Source: Haemophilus sp. C1 (GTDB lineage Bacteria > Pseudomonadota > Gammaproteobacteria > Enterobacterales > Pasteurellaceae). Taken from it: a DNA stretch of 64,000 nt. The notes under the pieces were generated by a model. The model was not told the origin of the DNA. It searched no databases and worked only from the letters and a program-made list of their open reading frames with translations. The stretch lies in NCBI RefSeq assembly GCF_001276515.1, contig NZ_LDVZ01000010.1, positions 4,195 to 68,194 of the forward strand. The letters are read 5' to 3'. The position numbers were made by a program, and so were the translations under genes. Positions 58,264 to 64,000 of the stretch are shown here, in pieces (position 1 is the stretch's first letter; the number at the start of each line of letters is the position of its first letter).

Positions 58264-58348
58264 GTAGGGTGGGCGTAAGCCCACGGTAAAATGAATATGA
58301 CTAATCATAACCATTTGAGTTAAACGCGTGGGCGTAAGCCCACCCTAC
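58264..58348 (+). repeat. 85-bp palindromic element copy c
   Basis: Begins GTAGGGTGGGCGTAAGCCCA and ends with the exact reverse complement of its first 21 bases (58328-58348). It is in the same orientation as copies a and b, and inverted relative to 52856-52940. Lies between chaperone stop and usher start, where the transcript would form a strong hairpin. Confidence 0.88.
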
Positions 58349-58380
58349 GTTAGCTCAGCGTACAATTGAGGGGCGTACGG

Positions 58381-59088
58381 TTAATTGATGGTTGATTCGC
58401 CTGCTACATCGCCGCCATAATCGTTAATTAACGACCATTTCACTTTTTGTCCGTTATTTACACCTTTTACGTTAAATTCGCCTTGGCTAAAAGGGGCGAC
58501 CATCACGGCTTCAGGGGCGGATTTACCACCAACTGTGGCTTGTGTAAAAGTTAAATAATAAGGTGTTGGATTATCTGCCCAAAGTTTGCCGCCTTTGGCT
58601 TGCCAAGACACTTTTTTGTAGGCCTCTGCTGGTGGATAAGGCAAATTGCTTGGGCGGTAAAAAAGTTTTAAACGGCTACGCACTGAAAATTGCAGATAGT
58701 TTTGGTTATCTTTAAGATCTTTCTTGCTTGGTTTGGGTGGAATATCCAATAAATTAAAATAATAGAGCGATTCTCGATCTTGTGGTAAAGCTTGTGTGCC
58801 AGTAAAGGTGATACGCAAGGTTTGCCCTTGATTCCCCTCCACACGCGTGACGGGTGGCGTAATAATAAATGGCACCTGTGCTTGGCTGCCTTGTTTGTCT
58901 TCAATCCAGCTTTGCACTAAAGCAGGGGAAGAATCTTGATTATTCAATTGCACATTGAGACTGCTTTGATTCCCTGGGTAAATTAAACGCGTACCCAGAA
59001 TAATCACACTAGCGTGAGCGGAAAAGGTAGCAAATAAACAGGATAAAATCGCAGAAATAAAAATAGACTTTTTAGAAAAGGACAACAT
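58381..59088 (-). CDS. Periplasmic fimbrial chaperone (PapD/HifB type)
   Basis: 235 residues. Signal peptide to about residue 26 (FSAHA), two immunoglobulin-like domains. The donor-strand and anchor region reads VPFIITPPVTRVEGNQGQTL and RESLYYFNLLDIPPKP, the PapD signature; SRLKLFYRP follows. It resembles HifB as I remember it, but with many differences, so this is a related, separate system. Short F1-G1 loop, typical of rod-forming (FGS) fimbriae. Confidence 0.9.
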   Translation of the reverse strand: MLSFSKKSIFISAILSCLFATFSAHASVIILGTRLIYPGNQSSLNVQLNNQDSSPALVQSWIEDKQGSQAQVPFIITPPVTRVEGNQGQTLRITFTGTQALPQDRESLYYFNLLDIPPKPSKKDLKDNQNYLQFSVRSRLKLFYRPSNLPYPPAEAYKKVSWQAKGGKLWADNPTPYYLTFTQATVGGKSAPEAVMVAPFSQGEFNVKGVNNGQKVKWSLINDYGGDVAGESTIN

Positions 59089-59166
59089 ACATCACTCTCT
59101 TAGCATAAATAATGATACCGAAAAGCCCACCAAAAGGTGGGCAAGGGAATAAACGTAATATTTTGA

Positions 59167-59841
59167 TTACTCGTATGCTAAGTCTAATTCAGCTTCACCT
59201 TGTACTTCACCAGCTTTAGATGGACCTGTTGCAAAATAGCGAGCTAAAAATTCAATTACGTGCTCGCCACCTGCAACATTAGTTGTAGGAGTTAATGTAT
59301 TATTCGGATCGTTAGTACCAAGACGAATAGATGTACCATTTAAATTGGCAAATTGAATATTAACATTTTGGGCTGCAGTTGCACCTGTTATCTGATTTTT
59401 TAATGTCCCATCAAAGTAGTTATCAATTTTGTTGGTTGCATTAAATGTAACAGTAACTTTGTCATTTCCTGTACCAGCTGTAGTGCCTGCACCAGCAGCT
59501 GCCTTTGTCTGACAATTTTCTAACTTAATTTGAACTAGATGATCAGCAGCAACATCTCCCACTTTTGTTAATTGGTTTACACCAACTGACTTAAGTTGAA
59601 CTGTTTGATTTCTGCTGTCAGTTTTGATTTCGCAAGTTGAATCAACAACTTTACCTTTTACAGTAATTTTAGCGTGAGTCCTAGTAGTATTATCTGCAGT
59701 AGTAGTTGCTCGTTGATATGGAATTTCAGCTCCAGCAGTGCCAGCCGGTTTAATTGCTGTTCTAGGTTCGCCATCTACCGAAGTCGCATTTGCAACACCA
59801 AACACCCCTAATGCTAATAAAGCTAAGATTGTTTTTTTCAT
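59167..59841 (-). CDS. Major fimbrial pilin
   Basis: 224 residues from MKKTILALLALGVFGVANAT; this ATG has AGGATG eight bases upstream, while the in-frame ATG at 59898 would add a non-signal tail. Signal peptide about 1-20. Pilin domain with Cys pair (DSTCEIKT, KLENCQTK), a low-complexity Ala/Gly/Thr loop (AAAGAGTTAGTG), and C-terminus EAELDLAYE with the penultimate Tyr. First gene of the operon, 78 bases before the chaperone. Expression probably depends on the length of the A tract at 59939-59955. Confidence 0.88.
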   Translation of the reverse strand: MKKTILALLALGVFGVANATSVDGEPRTAIKPAGTAGAEIPYQRATTTADNTTRTHAKITVKGKVVDSTCEIKTDSRNQTVQLKSVGVNQLTKVGDVAADHLVQIKLENCQTKAAAGAGTTAGTGNDKVTVTFNATNKIDNYFDGTLKNQITGATAAQNVNIQFANLNGTSIRLGTNDPNNTLTPTTNVAGGEHVIEFLARYFATGPSKAGEVQGEAELDLAYE

Positions 59842-59933
59842 GTTAAACATCCTATATAAAAACTTTAGAATAAATTTCATCCTAGATTGGATGACCACGT
59901 TTAAACCCGATTTTTTAGAGTAAAAACTTACCC

Positions 59934-59960
59934 ATTCTAAAAAAAAAAAAAAAAATGCAA
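59934..59960 (-). promoter_or_regulatory. Candidate phase-variable promoter of the fimbrial operon
   Basis: On the minus strand, TTGCAT (59955-59960) and TAGAAT (59934-59939) stand as -35 and -10, with all 15 bases between them T. TAGAAT is five of six to consensus; TTGCAT only three of six, but includes TTG. A 15-base spacer is shorter than the best 17, so gaining two bases in the tract would raise activity and losing bases lower it. The start would be near 59927, leaving an untranslated leader of about 85 bases. Confidence 0.6.
59939..59955. repeat. 17-base poly-A/T tract
   Basis: Seventeen consecutive A on the plus strand, the longest homopolymer I noticed in the window. It fills the spacer of the pilin promoter. 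Homopolymers of this length are prone to slippage during replication. Confidence 0.95.
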
Positions 59961-60016
59961 GCTGTATAAATATTAAGGTAATTTGATAAATTTCTTTATT
60001 TTTCTAGATGTTAAGC

Positions 60017-60054
60017 AAAAAAAACGCTTGTAATATACACTACAAGCGTTTTTT
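60017..60054 (-). terminator. Terminator after modABC
   Basis: AAAACGCTTGTA and TACAAGCGTTTT with an eight-base loop and T runs, 40 bases after the modC stop on the minus strand. It also insulates the fimbrial promoter from mod read-through. Confidence 0.88.
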
Positions 60055-60094
60055 ATATTATGTCATATTAGTGTTTTATTCAGTAAAGCGTTTA

Positions 60095-61150
60095 CTACAT
60101 CACCGATACCGCTTTAATTTGAACATAAACATCCTGCCCAACAGAAAAACGCAGTTCATTTTGCGCCCATTTACTGATACTTGCCCAAATCTTATGTCCA
60201 TCCACCAGCACCGCAATATCTACCCGAGAATCTTGTATCTCAATTTGTGTGACTTGTCCACGTAAAATATTACGAATGCTTGTTTGTTCTGGCTTTTGCA
60301 GTGTAATAGAAACATCTGAACTATAAATACAAACTCGTACTCGCTCGCCTACATTTGCAGGCACTTGATGAATCCAAAGCACCTGTTCGCCTAACGAAAG
60401 TGCGGTCATTTTATAAGGTGGATTATGCAAATGAACGGGCAAGGCAAGTACACTACTCTGTTCGCTTTCTCCTTTCCAAGGGGCAAAAATAGGACTATTC
60501 CAAATTTTTTCTACGCTGTCATAGGCTTTCACAATGCCGTTTTCCATCAGTACGACCCGATCAGCTAAACGCAACAATTCGTCCAAGCTATGTGTAACAT
60601 ATAAAATCGGGATATTAATTTCTTTAGAAAGACGTTCCAAATATTGCATTAGCTCGCGTTTGCGGGGAACATCAAGGGCTGAAAGTGGTTCGTCCATAAG
60701 TAAAATGTCGGGCTCAGCCAATAATGCTCGACCGATTGCGACACGCTGCTTTTCACCACCAGAAAGCGTGAGCGGATAACGCTTTAATAAGTGAGTAATG
60801 CCGAGAAGATCGACAATATAATTAAAATCATCTTGCGAGACATTTTTCATGCCATAGCGCAAATTACCTTTAACGGTGTAGTGAGGAAATAAACGCGCAT
60901 CTTGGAATACATAGCCAATTTTACGCAAGTGGGTTGGCAATGATTCTTGGGTTTCCATATCCACTAAAGTGCGGTCATTTAAACGGATGAATCCTTCGTC
61001 TGGTTGCATCAAGCCACTGACTAGATTAATCAGCGATGTTTTGCCTGAACCAGACAAACCGAAAATGGCTGTTACACCTTGATCTGGCACTTGTATATTC
61101 GCTTGCAAGGCAAGTTGTCCGAGCTGTTTTTTCACATTAATCTGCAACAT
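60095..61150 (-). CDS. modC: ModC, molybdate transporter ATPase
   Basis: 351 residues. Walker [10 protein letters not shown] (about 31), signature [15 protein letters not shown] (about 125), Walker [15 protein letters not shown]-loop [11 protein letters not shown]-terminal molybdate-binding (MOP/TOBE) domain covers about 285-351 ([20 protein letters not shown]). It overlaps modB by 14 bases. Confidence 0.96.
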   Translation of the reverse strand: MLQINVKKQLGQLALQANIQVPDQGVTAIFGLSGSGKTSLINLVSGLMQPDEGFIRLNDRTLVDMETQESLPTHLRKIGYVFQDARLFPHYTVKGNLRYGMKNVSQDDFNYIVDLLGITHLLKRYPLTLSGGEKQRVAIGRALLAEPDILLMDEPLSALDVPRKRELMQYLERLSKEINIPILYVTHSLDELLRLADRVVLMENGIVKAYDSVEKIWNSPIFAPWKGESEQSSVLALPVHLHNPPYKMTALSLGEQVLWIHQVPANVGERVRVCIYSSDVSITLQKPEQTSIRNILRGQVTQIEIQDSRVDIAVLVDGHKIWASISKWAQNELRFSVGQDVYVQIKAVSVM

Positions 61151-61865
61151 TTCCTTGTCCTAATTTTTTCTGCATTCGCTTGCTCAACCACTCTGACAAT
61201 AGCAAAGAAATCAATGAAAGAATGATAGCAAATAAACATAAGCGAGCGGTTTGTTCTTCTGCTCCCGGTGTTTGAATAAAAGAATACATCGCAAGTGGAA
61301 TCGTTTGAGTTTCGCCTGCAATGTTCGATACAAACGTAATGGTCGCGCCAAATTCCCCCAATGATCGTGCAAAACCAAGCACGAGCCCAGCTAAAACTCC
61401 AGGTAAAGAAAGTGGCAAGGTTATTGTAAAAAATACACGCCAAGCGGAAGCGCCCAATGTTTGCGCTGCTTGCTCCAATTTAATATCAATATTTTCTAAA
61501 GAAAGTCGAATCGCGCGAACAACCAATGGAAAGGCAACCACTGCAGAGGAAAGCACCGCACCTTTCCAACTAAAACCAAAAGATAAGCCAAACCACTGAT
61601 ATAAATACTTACCAATGAAACCATTGCGCCCCATTGCCACAAGCAATAGATAACCGATAACCACAGGTGGCAATACTAAAGGCAAATGAATTACGCCAGT
61701 AATCAGGGATTTTCCATAGAAGTTTTTGCGCGCTAAAAGCCACGCAACAAAAATAGCTAACGGCAAACTCCAAAGCATAGAACTGACGGCGACACTCAGG
61801 CTTAAATTAATCGCTGAGATTTCCATTGGCGTCAAATTGAAAAATGAAAAAAATTGGGTAATCAA
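61137..61865 (-). CDS. modB: ModB, molybdate transporter permease
   Basis: 242 residues, five or six spans, with the EAA loop [20 protein letters not shown] near residue 135 and [19 protein letters not shown]. Imports molybdate with ModC and the binding protein ModA. Confidence 0.96.
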   Translation of the reverse strand: MITQFFSFFNLTPMEISAINLSLSVAVSSMLWSLPLAIFVAWLLARKNFYGKSLITGVIHLPLVLPPVVIGYLLLVAMGRNGFIGKYLYQWFGLSFGFSWKGAVLSSAVVAFPLVVRAIRLSLENIDIKLEQAAQTLGASAWRVFFTITLPLSLPGVLAGLVLGFARSLGEFGATITFVSNIAGETQTIPLAMYSFIQTPGAEEQTARLCLFAIILSLISLLLSEWLSKRMQKKLGQGNVAD

Positions 61866-61942
61866 ATAAATAGCCTCTGTTTAAATGCCTGATTAATGGG
61901 AAAAATCCCACATTTACGAGAGATATAATAACGCTAATAACA

Positions 61943-61964
61943 AAGGGCAGAAATATCTGCCCTT
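61943..61964 (-). terminator. Hairpin between modA and modB
   Basis: AAGGGCAGA and TCTGCCCTT with a four-base loop, 22 bases after the modA stop. It has no long T run, so it may protect the modA message or cut expression of modBC relative to modA. Confidence 0.65.
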
Positions 61965-61985
61965 AATAAATGTTAAAATGCCACC

Positions 61986-62750
61986 TTATTTTGCAGAGAA
62001 ACCATACCCTACAAGCACTTTCTTCGCTACATCTGATTCTAAATATTTCAAGAAATCGCGAGAATCCGCATTATCATGACCTTTTACAATAGAAACAGGA
62101 TAAACAACCGGTTTATGGCTATCCGCTGGGAAAACCGCAACCGTTTTAACTTGTTGGCTCACTTTTGAGTCAGTGCTGTACACAATACCGTAAGGTGCTT
62201 CTGCACGTTCAACTAAAGCTAATGCACCACGCACATCTTTAGCACGCGCTAAACGATCTTGCACTTTATCCCATAAATTTAATTTAGTTAATGCTTCTTC
62301 TGCGTATTGACCAGCAGGCACGTGCGCAGGATCGCCAACAGATAAATAACTATCTTTTAATGCATTAATCCATTCGCCTTTTGCAATATCCACAGAATTT
62401 ACCGCACTTTTTGCTGGTGCGATTAAGACTAAATCATTACCCACTAAAACTTTTTCGGTTTCTTTCACTGTTAAGTCTTTTTCAGAAAGATATTTCATCC
62501 ATTTATTGCTTGCAGATACAAAAATATCCGCTGGCGCGCCTTCCTCAATTTGTTTTGCTAAAGTTGAAGAAGAAGCAAAAGAAAACACCACTTCATTTTT
62601 CGGATTTTGTTTTGCGTAATCTTTTGCTACTTGTTGTAAAGCATCTGTCATTGAAGCCGCTGCAAATACAGTCACTTTAGCAGATGCCGCAAAAGAAAAG
62701 CCTAATCCTGCGATTAAAAGTGCAGTTGAAATTTTCGTTAATTTTTTCAT
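61986..62750 (-). CDS. modA: ModA, periplasmic molybdate-binding protein
   Basis: 254 residues with signal peptide (1-24, GFSFAASA) and ligand-site motifs of the family: VFAAASMTDALQQV, FSFASSSTLAKQIEEGAPAD, APYGIVYSTDSKV. High-affinity oxyanion capture for molybdoenzymes. First gene of modABC, divergent from modE. Confidence 0.96.
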   Translation of the reverse strand: MKKLTKISTALLIAGLGFSFAASAKVTVFAAASMTDALQQVAKDYAKQNPKNEVVFSFASSSTLAKQIEEGAPADIFVSASNKWMKYLSEKDLTVKETEKVLVGNDLVLIAPAKSAVNSVDIAKGEWINALKDSYLSVGDPAHVPAGQYAEEALTKLNLWDKVQDRLARAKDVRGALALVERAEAPYGIVYSTDSKVSQQVKTVAVFPADSHKPVVYPVSIVKGHDNADSRDFLKYLESDVAKKVLVGYGFSAK

Positions 62751-62823
62751 AAATCATCTCCTATGATTAAACGTTATCTACTTAATTATATATTGAAATA
62801 AATAACAATCATATAGCAAAAGA

Positions 62824-62851
62824 AAAATTATTTAGTAAAATATATAACGAT
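62824..62851. promoter_or_regulatory. ModE-type operator between modA and modE
   Basis: The right half TATATAACGAT (62841-62851) matches the E. coli ModE half-site as I remember it. The left half AAAATTATTTA is imperfect, with a six-base spacer, giving an 11-6-11 layout. It lies 74 bases before modA and 37 before modE, so it could serve both. Confidence 0.6.
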
Positions 62852-62887
62852 TAGGCTTACCACTTAGGATTACTTAGGGACAGCAAA

Positions 62888-63655
62888 ATGAAAAATACCG
62901 AAATTTTACTCACCATTAAACTTCAACAAGCACTTTTTATCGATCCAAAACGAGTGCGTTTACTCAAAGAAATTCAACAATGCGGTTCGATTAATCAAGC
63001 AGCGAAAAATGCAAAAGTGAGCTATAAAAGTGCGTGGGATCATTTAGAAGCGATGAATAAAATCAGCCCTCGCCCATTGCTTGAACGAAATACAGGTGGA
63101 AAAAATGGCGGAGGCACGGCGCTTACCACTTATGCCGAGCGCTTGCTACAACTTTATGATTTATTAGAACGTACGCAAGAACACGCTTTTCATATTCTAC
63201 AAGATGAATCCGTACCGTTAGATAGTTTACTCACGGCAACTGCACGTTTTTCTTTACAAAGTAGCGCACGCAATCAATTTTTTGGACGAGTGGCACAACA
63301 GAGAATTATTGACGCCCGTTGTGTTGTGGATGTGAATGTGCAAGGATTACCAACGCCGTTGCAAGTTTCTATTACCACAAAAAGCTCTGCTCGTTTGAAA
63401 CTGATTACGGAAAAAGAAGTGATGTTGATGTTCAAAGCCCCTTGGGTCAAAATTAGTGAACAACCATTGGGAAATCAATCTAATCAGTTCCCTGTAAATA
63501 TCAAATCACTAAATGAAGAAGAAGCCATCCTTCAATTTGCTGACAGCGATATTGAATTTTGTGCCACAGTCCACCAGCCAAATCAATGGAAAATCGGGCA
63601 ACAGGTTTGGATTCACATTGATCAAGAGCAAATTATTTTAGCGACGCTGGGTTAA
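62888..63655 (+). CDS. modE: ModE, molybdate-responsive regulator
   Basis: 255 residues. N-terminal LysR-like winged helix (VRLLKEIQQCGSINQAAKNA, KVSYKSAWDHLEAMN), followed by two molybdate-binding MOP repeats (about 120-190 and 195-255; SARNQFFGRV is the family start). With molybdate bound, it represses modABC and activates some molybdoenzyme genes. Ribosome-binding site AGGGAC. Confidence 0.95.
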   Translation: MKNTEILLTIKLQQALFIDPKRVRLLKEIQQCGSINQAAKNAKVSYKSAWDHLEAMNKISPRPLLERNTGGKNGGGTALTTYAERLLQLYDLLERTQEHAFHILQDESVPLDSLLTATARFSLQSSARNQFFGRVAQQRIIDARCVVDVNVQGLPTPLQVSITTKSSARLKLITEKEVMLMFKAPWVKISEQPLGNQSNQFPVNIKSLNEEEAILQFADSDIEFCATVHQPNQWKIGQQVWIHIDQEQIILATLG

Positions 63656-63960
63656 TCCCAAAGTGCGGTGGAAAAATTGAAAGTTTAGTTATAGTAAAGC
63701 CTAATAGTTTCTTTCACTAGAAATGTAAAGAATTGTAAATATTCTTTACCCCTATCACTTTTTAAGTACAATAACTCACTTTAGAAGGTCATCAAAAACA
63801 GTTTCAAAACGAACCGCACTTTCCATTACATCAGTATTGATTGTGTATCAAGCGATGGCTGCAGTATCAATCGATGCCCACGAGACAGTCTTACGATAAA
63901 ATTCATACAATAATCTTGCTCTTCACCATTTTTGATAAAGCAAACAAGGATAAAAAAATT
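63656..63960. other. Intergenic region after modE
   Basis: 305 bases without a credible gene. Contains uptake signals at about 63660-63668 and 63812-63820 and the promoter region of the gene starting at 63961. No further site recognised. Confidence 0.5.
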
Positions 63961-64000
63961 ATGGAATTAAATAGATTATTAATAGTGAAATTTGTGAAAA
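63961..64000 (+). CDS. N-terminus of a gene cut by the window end, unidentified
   Basis: ATG at 63961 follows AAGGATAAAA and reads MELNRLLIVKFVK before the window ends. Thirteen codons are too few to identify it. In H. influenzae Rd the genes beyond modE belong to the lsg lipooligosaccharide locus (memory), which would be a candidate. Confidence 0.5.
   Translation, partial: MELNRLLIVKFVK

Noticed and set aside
58048..58348. Repeated GTAGGGTGGGC units considered as a CRISPR array
   Set aside because: Irregular spacing, only three units, self-palindromic ends and inter-repeat sequence shared between copies; no cas genes nearby.
59842..60000. TA-repeat switch of the hif type before the pilin gene
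   Set aside because: No TA dinucleotide tract is present; the only tract is the 17-A run.
1..64000. Tetranucleotide repeats typical of Haemophilus phase-variable genes
   Set aside because: Looked for runs such as CAAT, AGTC, GACA or TTGC inside gene starts and saw none.

Overview
This window is a chromosomal segment from a Pasteurellaceae bacterium, almost certainly Haemophilus influenzae or a very close relative (H. aegyptius, H. haemolyticus). The reasons are AT-rich sequence, dozens of copies of the 9-base Haemophilus DNA uptake signal (AAGTGCGGT / ACCGCACTT; for example 113-121, 1411-1419, 4361-4369, 6274-6282, 8506-8514, 35392-35400, 56968-56976), many of them as inverted pairs forming terminators, and a gene order (purR, ppc, sapABCDF, truA, fbp, tldD, rsmI, lpoA, yraN, diaA, dolP, nrdAB, sucAB, prc, proQ, letAB, lptFG, pepA, betT, modABC/modE) that I recognise as Haemophilus. 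No tRNA, rRNA or CRISPR was seen.

Region by region: 1-20863 is core genome: the first codons of dapD, a 26-residue membrane protein, purR, ppc, ycjX, the sapABCDF peptide-transport operon with a YeiH-type membrane protein behind it, truA, fbp, an NlpC/P60 lipoprotein, tldD, and the conserved rsmI / lpoA-yraN-diaA-dolP block. 20864-27223 is accessory DNA. A 6,313-bp element (20883-27195) is bounded by 26-bp perfect terminal inverted repeats and an exact 8-bp target duplication (AAAACTCA). It sits in the loop of what was the uptake-signal terminator of dolP. It carries an IS1595-family transposase with a tightly coupled small gene, a second small coiled-coil gene, a complete-looking type II restriction-modification system with a separate helix-turn-helix regulator for each enzyme, and a decayed second IS1595-type transposase. 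27224-52825 is core again: nrdAB with two NrdR boxes, sucAB, gloC, a TatD-type nuclease, mepK, ldtD, prc, proQ, the letAB lipid-transport pair, a patatin-like protein, lptFG, pepA and betT.

52826-60000 is a second accessory block: a six-gene chaperone-usher fimbrial operon (pilin, chaperone, usher, two minor pilins, tip adhesin). The main pilin promoter has a 17-A homopolymer filling the space between its -35 and -10, so it is a strong candidate for slipped-strand phase variation. A family of about 85-bp palindromic elements lies within and behind this operon, and a related 63-bp copy separates nrdA from nrdB. 60001-64000 holds the molybdate transporter modABC with its regulator modE (divergent, with a ModE-type box between them) and the start of one more gene.

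Functionally, the core genes cover purine, deoxynucleotide and central carbon metabolism, antimicrobial-peptide handling, peptidoglycan remodelling (LpoA, MepK, LdtD, Prc, NlpC) and outer-membrane lipid transport (LptFG, LetAB, DolP). The two accessory blocks add defence (restriction-modification on a transposon) and switchable adhesion. All assignments come from reading the sequence and from memory of the families; no database search was run.
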